A stretch of DNA of 64,000 nt from Lophium mytilinum (Eukaryota; Ascomycota; Dothideomycetes; Mytilinidiales; Mytilinidiaceae), in the NCBI GenBank assembly GCA_010093605.1, contig MU004199.1, positions 751,609-815,608 of the forward strand, written 5' to 3'. This document shows, in pieces, positions 1-11,084 of the stretch. The notes beneath the pieces were generated by a model. That model ran no database searches, was not told where the DNA came from, and saw nothing but the letters and a program-made list of their open reading frames with translations. A program made the position numbers and the translations under genes. Positions within the stretch are counted from its first letter, which is position 1, and the number at the start of each line of letters is the position of its first letter.

Positions 1-3000
1 TTACATCCGTCACCGGCAGAATGTTGCCATCGAGCTGTGAAAGAATTTCATCCCGCCTGCTAGCCGTTCGAGGGTCCGACTTGAGCTTGTCTAGGATATC
101 CTCTTGAATTGTTGCAATGTCAAGAAGATCGGAGACCTCTCTGAGGAGATCCTGCCGCGTTTGCTGCTTCGTTGAGCGCATTTCGCTGATGCCGCCGACT
201 CGTGTTGATGCGTTTGCGCGCGCCCGGCTGAGGTACTCGATTCGTTGCGACAACTTTAGCGTGAAAAAGCTCTTTGCAAGCTGAAGCTGCACTAACGCGG
301 CATCGAAGTAGTTGTTGTAGTGTGCATAGTACCGCCATAGAAGATCGCCATACTGCGGAGCCTCTTTTGCCTTTTCCTTGAGATAGGTCACGACATGGGG
401 CGAGCTTATCTCGAGAAGACGATCGCTCCAGCCCTGCTGCAGATACCAGTCGTAGAGGTTGGTTTGGAAGACTTCATCTTCAGAGCTGTTGATTTGATCG
501 TAGGCTTCATTTCGTCGCCGTGCAGCCGCAGAAACCACGCCATCAACGACAGCAGGCTGGTCGTTTGATGCCTGGTCAACTGCTTGTATGACTTGGTGAA
601 TAAGGTCGTAGGCTCGTGTTCGGCTCTCATAAGCGGCTTGCCGGGTATCCTAAAATTTGTTAGCTCATTTGCTGCCAGATCCTTTGAGTTAACTCACTGG
701 TGAGAGGCGACCCTCTCTGATCCACGCCAAAGCCCGATTGCCGCGGTCAGATTCCTGGGCAACCTTCAGAGCTAGACGAATTGCACCTTGATCATGAGTC
801 AGCAAAAGCGTAAGAAAAGATCCAAGCAGCTGCGCCTACCGGCATAGAAAGCCATGTTCGTGTACTGGATGATGGTGACCTCGAGATATTCTCGCGACAG
901 GCTCCCTGCAACGCTTTCAAAGAGACGCAAACTGTCATTCAGGTATGTGCGACCCAATTCAGTATTTGCGCCAGCTTCTGAAGCCTTCGTCACCTGTTCT
1001 TGCGCTTTGAAGATTACGACATCTTCCGCACTGCAGAAACTACCACAGCGCCTACGCAACGCTTCCGAGATGGTTTCGACGTTGGAGCCCTTTGCGATGT
1101 TTCTATTGACGATCGCTTTGACGAGTTCCTTCGCGAGCTCTTTACCGTCGGGATCCGTAAAAAGACCCACGAAAGTCAGCTCTCGAGCACGTTGACGAGA
1201 TGTGTCGTTGAGAGAAAGTATGATCTCATCAACTCGCTCATCAAACAGGACCAAGACAAATGAAATGCCCTCAATAATGCTCTTGAGGAGCTGCACGAGG
1301 CTTGTCAGCGCGGCATTCTCGCCCTGCATCTCTTTTTCGGCCTGTTGGGTTGGTGCCCGGTTGAGTGCTTCCGGTCCGTTGAGCCCGTCAATGAAGTTCT
1401 TATTCTTGTCCAGAAACTCTTGCAAGTGGGTGAGGTTTCGCTGGACAATTCGAAGTTTCTCTAGGCTAATCGTAGGATCGATTTTGAGACCTCCAATGGG
1501 CGTGCTTCCCTCCTTCAAAACTCTGGAACCCCAGATAGACCGTACCAAGCGAGAAATGTAAAGCGTGATGCCTTCGTGTCTAGGTGACGGGCGAATGTTG
1601 TCATCATTATTAGTATTGACATCGAAGGTGCTGTCGATCATTTGCGCCTTGCCACCATATTCCACGAACGCCGTACGCGCATACTCAAGAACGTCCTGAT
1701 CAGTGACATTGATAACTCGGGAGTCCGACGCAACGTCTTGGCCTTGTCCACACACAACGGCAAGAGCAGTTGCAATTGTCTCTGGTCGTCCATAGAGCCG
1801 CACAAACTTTTTGATCTCAGCTTCGAGGCCGTCGCTGCCGTATGCACCTTTCTGCTTGACTGCAGAAGCAAAAATATCAACGAGTCTGCGCCGACGGATG
1901 GTTTGAACTCCATAGTTGGTGAGAATGGCAAACTCGGCCACGGGCGCATCGAACTGCGTGGCCAGCTCGTTGCCGAAGCCCCTAGGCGCCGAAGTAGCTG
2001 CAAACGGTGGTGTGACGAGACCGACATCCTGCACTTTTGCTCCGAGGGATAGCGAAAACCCCATCTCAATGAATTTGGGTGCCTGTGAGAGATCCTGCGG
2101 CCGTGCAATCCTGCCTGAATCAGGCCCGGACATGAACAGGTAATCGCTAGTGTCACCTTCCGATGCGAAACAGAGAAAGTACCCTGGTGTATATCTATTT
2201 GAGTGGATCGTACCCTCGAGCACCCTCGAACCTATAGCAACTTGAGATTGAGCTTTGTAGGGTGTCATCTGATTCTGCGATGTCTGATTTGGCTGCGGAT
2301 CCTGAGGAGGAGGAAACTTGATATGTTGGACTTGCATGCTGGTAGGCGCACTAGAGGAATCGCCAAAGTAGTAGGTGCCAGACGTGGAACTGAGAAATAT
2401 TCTACAGCCGGTTGATGTTGTGGCCATCAGGCTAAGCCGCGCAGACTCCGTGGAAGAGATCGCATCGATGGAGATAATGGTGGCGCCTGGTCCGAGCAAC
2501 TCTGATCTCACCATATGGTTGCAATTCGTAATGATGCTGGCGAGAGATCGGGTAATCGCGAGGTCGAGAGTGGTCTCTGATTTGAGGTGGTATACTTTAA
2601 TCGTGGAGATGTTGGAAAGTGTGTATAGCAGACCCCGTGTATCGTCGACTGTCATTTGGACGACGAATTCTGCTGTCTTTTTGGAGGCGAATGGAATTCC
2701 CGGCAAGGAGATGGATTTGCGAACATGGTTGACCTTGGCACATCGATTTGCGAACCATTTCTCCTCTTGCTGGTATGTGACTTCGTAGACATCGTCAGAA
2801 TCCCGTCCGTCGGCAAAGAAGATTCGCCCAGTCTTCGAAGAACCCTCGATGCAGCCCACTTTCAAGCCTCGGACGGACGTGTGCATCCCTGTTTGATACA
2901 GAGAAACCTTCTCCACGCCCTCCTGTCCCCGCTGCGTGGAAACGCCAATCAAGTGAATATCCGACGTTGTCGCAACCACTAGAAGATGTGTTATCGCGTC

Positions 3001-3605
3001 TACAAACACCTTTGCGCGAGGCTTGACCAGTTTCACCGCTACAATGGAGTGTGGCTGCTCCTCATAGCCGATGATCTCGGGGTTCGGATTCGTGTAATCC
3101 CAGAGATACAGCTGATTGTCTACAAATGTCCAGGCGTGGTTTATCTCGGCGAAGAGGCCACTCTTGGTATTCATCTGGTGGTAGTTGTACTGCTCGAGTA
3201 TCTCCTCGGGTATTCTGTAGGTTCTGAGTGGGATGAAGGGAGCCCACGCTGGGTCTTCGGGGATGTCATAGTCGGACGAGATGCCCTCTGGAAGACTGGT
3301 TAGCTCTCAAATAGCGGGTTTTAGGGTATGGTATCCAGCTTACGGCCAACATACGCGTCCAGCTCTGCATAGCTGGCTTCTCCGATGAGCGTATCATTGA
3401 TGGCCTTCCGAGCGCGTTCCAGCGGAGATTTGGTGACCTGTAGAGGCTGCTCTGTTGCGACTACTGCTGGCTGGGAAGGAGCTTGAGTCTGGGGTAGCTG
3501 AGGAGCGTTTGCAGAGGTTGTACGGAATCCAGGGTGTCGCTGCGCTGCTGGGGTGTTGATGAAGGAGCCTGGCGTTGGGCGCTGAGGAGTTGCTGGGAGA
3601 TTCAT
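1..3605 (-). CDS. NUP170: Nucleoporin Nup170/Nup155, C-terminus beyond the window
   Basis: Large scaffold nucleoporin of the inner ring of the nuclear pore. Read as four exons on the minus strand: 3605-3344, 3287-840, 786-698 and 649 to beyond base 1; introns are 56, 53 and 48 nt. The 1,149 visible residues stay in frame across all junctions. Exon 1 is Pro/Gln-rich and ends in a helical stretch (ARKAINDTLIGEASYAELDA). Exon 2 starts with the family signature SDYDIPEDPAW and continues into the N-terminal beta-propeller, with a run around INHAWTFVDNQLYLWDY and later VKLVKPRAKVF that is typical of Nup155/Nup170. The last exons are alpha-helical solenoid (AIRLALKVAQESDRG, NNYFDAALVQLQLAKSFFTL). 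Family members are about 1,300-1,500 aa, so roughly the last 200-300 residues lie to the left of the window. Start chosen at the first ATG of the upstream exon. Recognition of the family is certain; exact exon edges are my reading. Confidence 0.95.
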
Positions 3606-4422
3606 GGCTGAAATAGCGCAGTAGAAGTTCAGGACGAAGAAAGAGGAGGAGATTCAGTGTATAGCTGCGGACATAACGAGACGATGGACGTGAAGGATAT
3701 GGCCTGCGACGCGCGCAGCTTGGACAATGAAGATGTTGCCAGGAAAATGTCAAAAAAGGGTGGTGGGCGCAAGAGACATAGAGTGAGAAGCTGCGGTGGA
3801 GAAGACTTCTCAAATCCTCGGGCGCAGAGAACAATAGGAGGGTTCAATAGTAGCAATTAGCGTGGACGGTGAACTTTCTAAGTGAGGTCTCAGGCGCGTT
3901 CGTTGCAGTGCCAAGGCCGCCTCAAAAAATGGCAGGGGTTGACCAGCCCCCAGCTATAACGACATGTAACCGCCGCACCTGGGACGGTAAAAAAGATATA
4001 GTGCTCGACCACGCAAGATTCGCAGAATGGACGCGCAAGCGACTAGTGATCAGGATCGATTCTAAGCACAGTTGCGAATTGGGCTCGAAGGAAAGATATA
4101 TCAGTATCAAGTCACGTGCACCGCAATTCAAGACCATCACAGTTACCACCGAAATTGCTCCGGACAGATCTTTATGTCTTCGTAGAGCTCTCCTTTTAGA
4201 TCAATGCCACGGGAAGACTTCTTAAACTGCATATTGAGAGCAGTGAAGGATGACTGCTACTAAGCACATATTCAAGCCCGCCCGCTCATCCCAAATAAAG
4301 CCACGCAAACAAATACAATCTGCCAACCTATCTAATGGCAAGCATATACCAGGAGTTCCGTGGGTTGCTGCCCCTAGCTCTAGCTGCCTGCTGTATCCCT
4401 AAACATCCCCAATGCCGCTTCG
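3606..4422. other. Intergenic, Nup170 promoter side
   Basis: About 0.8 kb between the Nup170 start and the 3' end of the next minus-strand gene. It contains only short open frames without recognisable domains, in both directions. It should hold the Nup170 promoter and the 3' UTR of the membrane-protein gene. No repeat, RNA gene or transposon was seen. Confidence 0.6.
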
Positions 4423-5514
4423 TCACATAAAGCTGGGAATCTCGCAGTCGCCACTGTCCCACCCCATCACGCTCACATTTCTTCCATGGGAGCTGGTTAC
4501 ATCACAGAAAGTAGCTCTGAATCCAATCAAACTCAGGAACATCGCATCCGTCTCGTCCTTATTTTCAACGACAACCTCCGTGGACCTGCTGCAATATGTG
4601 ACGCCAACCCCCTGCAGATCAATGTACAGGCGGCAGGCTTTGTCTTCTTTCTCACTGATGGGAGCTGCAGGGAATTGTCCGCTGACTACGAAATCGCAAA
4701 AGGTGGTCGTCCTGCTGTAGAGGTCCTGAAAGCAGAGGTTGAAACCGGCAGAAGTGAGGGCACGGCTTTGATCGCAAAGAGTTTGGCCCGCTGTGCGGAT
4801 TCCGTTGTAGGCTTCGCTGTAGGGATTGCATTGAGGCACCTCTGTTGGAAGCGGGTGGGAGGCGTTTACCATATTGTAGGTAACGAAGGGTGTTGTTCGG
4901 GAATGGATCGTGGCTGTGGGAAGAAGGCCGGAGGCATGTGCCATAGTATAGATAGTGAGGAGTGTCGTTCGGGGATGGTCGTTTCTAGCGAGGTGGATAA
5001 TGCTGTTGAGTTTGGATTTGACATTGCTTCCCTCGGAAAGGATCGCAGCACCAACTGACGAAGCTGCAGACTCTCCAGCTCCGACTACAGACTTCGCAGC
5101 AGCTCCTGCTTTCCCGACCAGACTCTCCACGGACTCTACACCCGCCTTGACCTTCTCTACGTTCTCTTTGACACCGTGGACCACGCCCTCGACGTCGTGG
5201 AGCACGTTCACAACATCCCCTTTGACATCGTTGTACGCTTTGGAAACCCAATGCCACGCAAGGAGCAGCATAACCACGAGGCCGATCATGACGACCGCAT
5301 ACACGGTAAGTATGCACATGTTGTAGGCCTTGAAAGCTCCATCGCTGAACCCCATACAGCAGCGGAAGAGTGACCCGATGCCACCGCAGCGACCCCTCTT
5401 GCGAGACTTCTTGCGAGACTTGAGACTGTTCAGATCGATCGTGCTACGAGGCTGTTGGAGCTCGTATTCCTCATCCTGAGCGTACGCTCCATAAGGAGGG
5501 TGATTGGATGCCAT
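4423..5514 (-). CDS. Single-pass membrane protein with Cys-rich C-terminal half, function unknown
   Basis: A single-exon frame of 363 aa that I do not recognise. Order of parts: an acidic/polar N-terminus; a very basic stretch (KSRKKSRKRGRCGG) next to a short Cys pair; one clear membrane span at about residues 65-90 (MCILTVYAVVMIGLVVMLLL), with the basic side suggesting a cytosolic N-terminus; a long amphipathic Val/Lys/Glu stretch resembling apolipoprotein/LEA helices (residues ~95-170); then a C-terminal half with about eight spaced cysteines and N-glycosylation sequons, consistent with an extracytosolic disulfide-bonded domain. Between helix and Cys domain lies an imperfect duplication of about 23 residues (pattern RTTxxTxYxMxxASxxLPT, twice). 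Start is the first ATG (MASNHPPYGAY). The organisation is convincing for a real gene, but no function is proposed. Confidence 0.75.
   Translation of the reverse strand: MASNHPPYGAYAQDEEYELQQPRSTIDLNSLKSRKKSRKRGRCGGIGSLFRCCMGFSDGAFKAYNMCILTVYAVVMIGLVVMLLLAWHWVSKAYNDVKGDVVNVLHDVEGVVHGVKENVEKVKAGVESVESLVGKAGAAAKSVVGAGESAASSVGAAILSEGSNVKSKLNSIIHLARNDHPRTTLLTIYTMAHASGLLPTATIHSRTTPFVTYNMVNASHPLPTEVPQCNPYSEAYNGIRTAGQTLCDQSRALTSAGFNLCFQDLYSRTTTFCDFVVSGQFPAAPISEKEDKACRLYIDLQGVGVTYCSRSTEVVVENKDETDAMFLSLIGFRATFCDVTSSHGRNVSVMGWDSGDCEIPSFM
4855..4990 (-). repeat. Imperfect tandem duplication of ~66-70 bp inside the membrane-protein gene
   Basis: Two adjacent segments of the coding sequence are recognisably copies of each other. 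At the protein level they read RTTLLTIYTMAHASGLLPT and RTTPFVTYNMVNASHPLPT. At the DNA level both share ACCATATTGTAGGTAA-like and GTTCGGG(A/G)ATGG blocks. The copies have diverged, so the duplication is not recent. Confidence 0.7.
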
Positions 5515-5881
5515 ATCGAGGAAGTTCTGTGGATCTTGTTTGACAATTGGGGATATCGCCTGATGTCCTCCCGAGAGTAGACGAAGAGAAGGACCGTTTG
5601 AGAGCTACTGTATGATTTGCAGACCCGTTGCAATGGACTGAAGGTTGGAAGGATATCTCGGATCGTAGAAGGTGCAAATTCTAGGAAGATAATATGAGAA
5701 TTGTGTGCGTTGGTCATGGTCCTAGCGGGATAAGAGCCATCACATGCCCCTCGTTTCAGAAATGAAATGTCACAGGGTCCTTACACTCTTGAAAAGCGGT
5801 GTGGTCGCAGGCTTGGCCATAGTGGGATGACGAGAGAGTGTTCATGGACAATATTCAGATCTCGTACGCTTCGCTAAGTCA
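5515..5881. other. Intergenic, promoter of the membrane-protein gene
   Basis: 367 bp upstream of the 5514 start and downstream of the DPBB stop at 5882. Short overlapping minus-strand frames here carry no recognisable domain. Nothing else seen. Confidence 0.5.
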
Positions 5882-6659
5882 TTAAAGCCAAGCCCAGGTA
5901 ACCGTAACTCTTCCTTGATCTGGATCCGCAAGCTTCGCAAACATCGCAGGGCTGGCATCTAAATCTTTCGGCTCGCAGCCGGTACCTGAGCACGCTGTTA
6001 GCACCAAGAAGCTCGAGCGCTGTTCATTTCACCCAGGCATTGACTCACATCTGTCCACAACAGTCAGGTCTACACTTTGCAGTCCTCCTTTATATTGACG
6101 CTGCGCCCTGATCTTCCTAAAGCAAAGCGGATTCGCATTCGGATTCGACCCCTTCTGCGCCGCATCAAACACGTAATGACTGATTGACACGATGGCGGAA
6201 TTGTCATTGGAATCAATGCCGCATGCCCCCAATCCAGGTCCATAATACGTCAAATCTCCAGTATATGTTTCTGCACCATTTGGTAGAGGTAGATTCCGAT
6301 GTCTGTAAGTGTCAGCATGTGACAGCAACTGCGCAAGGGATGGCATACTGTTTCTTATGCCCAAGGCCAACCGCGAGACCAATTATGAGGGCCAAGAGAG
6401 CTAAAACTAGTACTCCTAGGCATATAAGAAAGACGCGCCGACTGCGCCCAAGGTACTTCTTGTGTGGAGGGAGAAGGCGGTTAAACCGGTCAGTCAACGT
6501 CGTGCTTGCGCCTGCGAATGCGCCGAGCTTGATATTCGTGGTTTTTCGACCAGTTTCGAGGGGAGCCTCCCACTCGGGCGCAGGTCCGTTGCGCTGGTAT
6601 GTTGGAGGCAGTTCCTTGCGCGGTACCTGTGGTGTTGATTTGAGTTCTTCGGTCGACAT
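5882..6659 (-). CDS. Membrane-anchored double-psi beta-barrel (RlpA/expansin-like) protein
   Basis: Three exons: 6659-6349, 6302-6049 and 5985-5882, with introns of 46 and 63 nt; together 669 nt, 222 aa. The N-terminus is cytosolic and proline-rich, followed by a strong membrane span at about residues 79-102 (FLICLGVLVLALLALIIGLA), giving a type II topology. The C-terminal ~115 residues are a compact double-psi beta-barrel: GDLTYYGPGLGACG, ISHYVFDAA, then SVDLTVVDRC|TGC completed across intron 2, and the closing DLDASPAMFAKLADPDQGRV. This is the small fungal expansin-like/RlpA-like fold, without the C-terminal carbohydrate-binding half of plant expansins. The Asp of VDRC is present. A role at the cell wall is inferred from the fold only. 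The third exon is easy to miss because reading through intron 2 gives an early stop; the spliced end restores the conserved DRCxGC motif. Confidence 0.88.
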
Positions 6660-7192
6660 GTTTACTGGCGCGTAGGATTGAAGTTCAGCAAAGGCCTAGA
6701 AAGCGTGTGGATATTGTGACTGACTTCGCGTCACGGCATCTTCAAAACGAGGGGAAGTTCAGTGATAGCGTCACTGGCATGAAAATGCGCCGCAGCTCGG
6801 TGGTGAGACTGGTCGTGGTGTTCTCGGGAGGGTTCAGGGGGTCCACTAAAGCTTAATTCTCCGCCCATGAGCACGTGAGCAAGGCTGATATAGTAGCTCA
6901 GTAGACCAATCACATCGCGCAATCGCATATCCAAGTAGCTAAACTTTAGCTCAGTTCTGTAGCGTAAGGCACGCCGTGTCCGCGTCACCGGGCAAGGGAG
7001 ACATCAAGCAATACAGTAAGCAATACCGTCTTCACCGAGCGTATATATACGCCCACCTTGGCAGGTCATCGAGTACATACAACTACACAGGCACTCCATA
7101 CTAGTCATTCGAAAATTCTCTCTCTATTCTAGGCTATCTATTCCAGCTACCCTCAGCGTTCTTCGTCGCCTATCTTGTCAGGAACCTGAACC
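6660..7192. other. Divergent promoter region between DPBB and SDR genes
   Basis: 533 bp between two diverging start codons. It contains the TATA-like palindrome listed separately on the SDR side. No credible coding sequence. Confidence 0.6.
7039..7052. promoter_or_regulatory. TATA-box-like perfect palindrome upstream of the SDR gene
   Basis: GCGTATATATACGC is a 14-nt perfect palindrome with an eight-base TATATATA-type core, about 140 bp upstream of the SDR ATG at 7193. Followed by pyrimidine-rich sequence typical of fungal transcription start regions. Assignment as the core promoter element is inference from position and sequence. Confidence 0.5.
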
Positions 7193-8155
7193 ATGACGAA
7201 AGCTGCGGACATTCAAGCGGGGCCTATGGCGCACACGGGCGCGCTCGTAACGAAAACTGTTCACAAGACTCCGTCCCCAGCTCTGGATCCTCGAAAGGTT
7301 ACTTTGCCAAGGCCGTTCGTAGTGGCAATCACAGGAAGCGGTCGAGGCCTAGGTGAGGAGTATGTAAAGGCATGCGCACAAGCAGGATTGTTCTTGCAGC
7401 ACGATCAGAAGACGAACTCCAAGCTGTAGCCCAAACGATATCAGAGATTGTTCGGGAAATGGATGGTGAGACGAAATTCAGTATTGTGAAATGCGACGTG
7501 ACCGTGGAGGCAGACGTCAAGAATTTGGAAAAGATTATCAAAGAAGAGCACGGTCGGCTGGATGTTCTGGTGAATAACGCCGGCTTCTTAGATGTCGCGG
7601 GCTGGAAACCACTCACTGAGGGTAACCCTGAAGACTTCAAGAAGACGTTTGATGTCAATATTTACGGAGTTTATCTGGTCACTCGGACACTTCTTCCCGT
7701 ACTGTTTGGTTCTGAAGGAGGTGCGAAGACGGTAGTTGGGATTAGCAGCATGTCCTCTCATTTTGCGAGCTATTCAATTAGCTATGGCATGTCAAAGCTA
7801 GCCCTCAATCGATTCATCGAGTTTCTAAGTAAGGAGTATGAAAAGGAAGGGCTCATGGCGCACGCACTTCATCCAGGAGGTGTGCGGACGAAGATGAGCA
7901 CGTCCGAGGCAGTACCTACGGATCTCCAGAAGTGTAAGATTCAAACACGCAAACTATGTTCTGTACTAACGAACGGATGTAGTCCTTCAGCATGATGCGT
8001 CTCTTTCTGCATGGTTCCTTGTGTGGTTGACAAAGGAAAAAAGGGATTGGCTGAGTGGTAGATGGTTAGCTTCAACGTGGGATGTAGAAGGGTTGGAAGC
8101 GCAGAAAGAAGATATCGTGAAGGAAGACAAGTTCAAGTTTAGAATGGTGGTTTGA
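7193..8155 (+). CDS. Short-chain dehydrogenase/reductase with an apparent frameshift near the N-terminus
   Basis: Classical SDR, NAD(P)-dependent oxidoreductase; substrate unknown. Exon 1 is 7193-7933, intron 7934-7982, exon 2 7983-8155. The first ~60 codons give VVAITGSGRGLGEEYVKACA, the Rossmann TGxxxGxG cofactor motif. From about 7372 the protein continues in a different frame: RIVLAARSEDELQAV, then NNAG at 'DVLVNNAGFLDVAG', the catalytic Ser region GISSMSSHF, the YGMSK active-site Tyr-Lys pair and HPGGVRTKM. The splice at 7933/7983 gives a sensible end, FLQHDASLSAWFLVWLTKEK. The change of frame falls between ACAQA and RIVLAARS, where no gap long enough for an intron exists; exon lengths sum to 914 nt, two more than a multiple of three. 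Either a recent inactivating indel or a sequence error. All other family landmarks are intact. Confidence 0.8.
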
Positions 8156-8878
8156 GAGTTATGCCGACCTGAGATGAAAATTAGGCAGACATAGAAGGGC
8201 TCTATATTTCTCGTCCGTTCTACCTTGGTATGGATGAACCAAGTCGTCATTATTATAGTCATAGCACGTTGTTTTGCGCACTTTTTCTTGACACCGCCTG
8301 AAGTACACATTTGGGCTTTCCAAACTCCAAATACGAGGCATGAAACCTGAGCACTGGTCTATTCGTGGTCCCAAGCTCATGACCTGTTATTGTAGCCTAA
8401 CGCGATTCAGAAAAGATAATTAGCATGTATATATGACACCCCCTAAACGGCGATTTCCGGATCTTGATGCTATTCTCCGAATCTCGCTGGTTGGGGCGAT
8501 ATTCCGTGACATTTGTTTGGGAGGTCACAAATCTAGCTGCGGACAGAGCTTGTACGAACATCGGTGTGGCCCAACAAGGAAATCAGACTTTGAAAGTATT
8601 AAGTAGCGCCTTAGGATGAAAGGAGTCTAGAAACAAAGTTGATGAGCGTTGCCTGTGAAATGGTGCACATGACCAGGTAGAACAGATCGCCTCGCCACCT
8701 GCCAAAACGTCATGCTCCGCCCGGACCTCGCCAAGCCGCCTCCAGCCTCACCGTGCCCAAAGCTCTCGTTATCACCACCGCTCTCCACCTCTCCACCCTC
8801 TCCACCTCGCCCCAGCTTCTGCCAGAAGCACACCCACGATCCTCCCGTAGTCTCACCACTCAAACATCCTCCTCAACC
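8156..8878. other. Intergenic between SDR and NPC2 genes
   Basis: About 0.7 kb. The 120 bp before the NPC2 start are strongly pyrimidine-rich on the + strand (CTCTCCACC-type repeats), the usual look of a fungal core promoter and 5' leader. An ATG at 8753 is in frame with the NPC2 start, but it would place a polar leader ahead of the signal peptide, so I rejected it as the start. Confidence 0.55.
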
Positions 8879-9587
8879 ATGAAGGCTGCGACTCTCCTCG
8901 CGTCTGTGACGCTGGCTTCTGCCGCCTTTGCTGTCGCCGCACCCGCGCCTGCACCAGCTTGGCTTCCTGGTCAGATCTCAATCAACGAGGACTTCGCAGT
9001 GCCAGGCGACAACCCGCTGTTCTTCTGCTCAGACCCAGCCGACGATATTCTGACCATCGAGAATGTCGATCTGAGCCCCAACCCGCCAGAGAAGTAAGTC
9101 TCATCTCGAACCGGGACTATAGATGAGGCCTCCGAGTCAGTCGGAGACCATACAGACCTCTCTTTGTATGGTCTAGTGACTACTACCGGGTTCTTAAGTC
9201 TTCATGCAAGAAAACTGGCTAACGCTGTGTTCACAGAGGCAAGACGCTCACCATCAAGGCGAAAGGCACTCTAAACGAAGCTATTGAGGACGGCGCCAAG
9301 GTGCACCTACAAGTCAAATACGGTCTCATCACTCTTATCAACCAAGAAGCCGACTTGTGCGAGCAAGTCAAGCAGGTGGATCTAGAATGTCCTCTTGATA
9401 AGGGCAAGCTAGTGTTGAGCAAGGATGTCGATCTACCCAGGGAGATCCCACCGGTCCGTACTCCGAACCTTTTGGACTGCTGGAAATACTAACGGTCGTT
9501 ATGCAGGGGAAATACACTGTCCTCGCCGACGTCTTCACCAAGGACAACGAGAAGATCACTTGCCTCACGGCACATATCAGCTTTTAA
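8879..9587 (+). CDS. NPC2: NPC2-type phosphatidylglycerol/phosphatidylinositol transfer protein (ML domain)
   Basis: Secreted or vacuolar lipid/sterol-binding protein. Exons 8879-9093, 9237-9453 and 9507-9587 (introns 143 and 53 nt), 170 aa. The start [20 protein letters not shown] is a clear signal peptide with a likely cut after the Ala-rich run. The mature part begins with the pro-like region [17 protein letters not shown] and follows the ML/MD-2 pattern: a Cys at the start (LFFCSDP), the central pair around [17 protein letters not shown], and the C-terminal [19 protein letters not shown] ending LTAHISF. The spacing and length match fungal Npc2 (about 170-175 aa). In yeast Npc2 moves sterol between the vacuolar lumen and Ncr1. 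Start chosen on the signal peptide. Confidence 0.93.
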
Positions 9588-10141
9588 GTTTGAGCATGCG
9601 TGAGCTGAGATGGAGAAGCGGGCCCACGAAGCTGGGAATAATAGGCTCATTGGCAGAACTAGGATGTTTGTTTACTTTAACCAGTTGAGTTGTATCAACT
9701 ACAGGAACATGGGTCTGACGATGATTGATGCGACACTTTTCTTCTCATTTCCTCATGCATATATCCTCTCTGATTCCCTCTGGTCTCAGGTTGGCATCTG
9801 TCTGGGTGGAGTTCTTTTGGTAGTGATTTTTCAGCCTGTTCAAGTTTTGATATCAGTGACAGAGGCAACCGCAAGCAACCGGGAACATTGAACATATGGA
9901 TTGAAGCAACGTCTCATGGCATGACGATTGACATATGTTACATTATATCGTCTTTCTACTACACATGAGCCTCGTACTTGAATGCCATCTCGGAGGCTTT
10001 ACTGCAATGCATCCCGAAGTTCATATCCAGTTACACTGGATAAGTACCATCACTCGAGATTGAAAGACTGCCGCTTCCACATATACATATGACGAACCTC
10101 GCCAGCCTCCATCTGACTGCCGCAGCTCCGTGGCCGTCCCC
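9588..10141. other. Intergenic between convergent NPC2 and VMA7
   Basis: 554 bp shared by two 3' ends. Only small open frames with no domain. Nothing else seen. Confidence 0.5.
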
Positions 10142-10720
10142 TTACTCTCCAAATAACCTCCGCACGCGCTTCAACACACTATCCTTATCTGGATCGTACG
10201 GGTGGTCCTTTGACGGGATTTCGAGTAAACTCGGGAAAGCGGCGGTGTAGGTATCTACGCGATGTCGTATACGCTCCGCAATCTACTCAGCGATCAGCAC
10301 CAATATTGCTTTTTCTATACATAGATTGAGTCTTGGATGGGGGCAAGGAATGGGTCTATGCAAGCTGGAAAAAGGCCAACATACGTGCTGGTTTATGAGT
10401 AATATGGCAATGTCCTTCCTCTGTGTGGTGAATAGGTCGAACGCCGCTTCAATGGCGGAGGTCTCGGTTTTGGCATCGACGACGAGAAAGTTCTTCTGCG
10501 AGTCTGGAGGCTGGGTGACGTGCTGGACAAATAGTCAGCCTACTGAAATTCCACGGATAGAGCGTGCTCTTACGCCGACTCCTGCAAGAAGCAGACCTGT
10601 GACTGAATCCTGTGCCTCCAGTTAGGGTATGGGAGCTAGAGGACGACGATTCACTCTTACTTCATCTCCAATGACAGCGAGGAATTGGCGGTCCTTGTAA
10701 GCGGAGGCGGGCTGCGCCAT
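10142..10720 (-). CDS. VMA7: V-type proton ATPase subunit F
   Basis: Subunit of the soluble V1 sector of the vacuolar H+-ATPase, part of the central rotor stalk. Four exons: 10720-10661, 10609-10574, 10522-10385 and 10282-10142; introns 51, 51 and 102 nt. The product is 124 aa, the normal size of the subunit. It begins [20 protein letters not shown], then [12 protein letters not shown], then [19 protein letters not shown], and the conserved [20 protein letters not shown], ending with the family's [15 protein letters not shown] and RRLFGE. Exons 1 to 3 all end on codon boundaries. The gene is so split that no long open frame shows it. It diverges from NUR1 with 364 bp between starts. Confidence 0.95.
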
Positions 10721-11084
10721 GCTTGTAGGGGTATCAAGTAGTATTGGCCTTCCTGTTAATTCTTCCTCCCTCGTTCCTGAGCTGGCTGTTGGACGTTGGA
10801 GCTGATGTTGCAGGGTTGAAGTGGGGAGCTCTGGCCGTGCTGTCGATGGTAGCTCCGCGCCGACGTTGAGCCGACGAGAACTAAAACGCCTTTGTTTACT
10901 CTTCCATCAAACTTCCTTCATCAATCTGCTGGATAGCATGCCGTGAACGCCCCCTCACAAGCCTTGGGGCGCAACATGTATGCGTTTTTCAGCGAAGCTC
11001 TCCCCGAACGCCGCTGAGCTGTACACTACCGGGTCACTCTAAGGTTACCTTCCAACCACTTCACCCCGGCCACCAAACATCACC
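10721..11084. other. Divergent promoter region VMA7/NUR1
   Basis: 364 bp between two start codons on opposite strands. No coding sequence; presumably carries both promoters. Confidence 0.6.

Noticed and set aside
8753-8878. Upstream in-frame ATG of the NPC2 gene
   Set aside because: It would put about 42 polar residues ahead of a classic signal peptide, so the ATG at 8879 is preferred.
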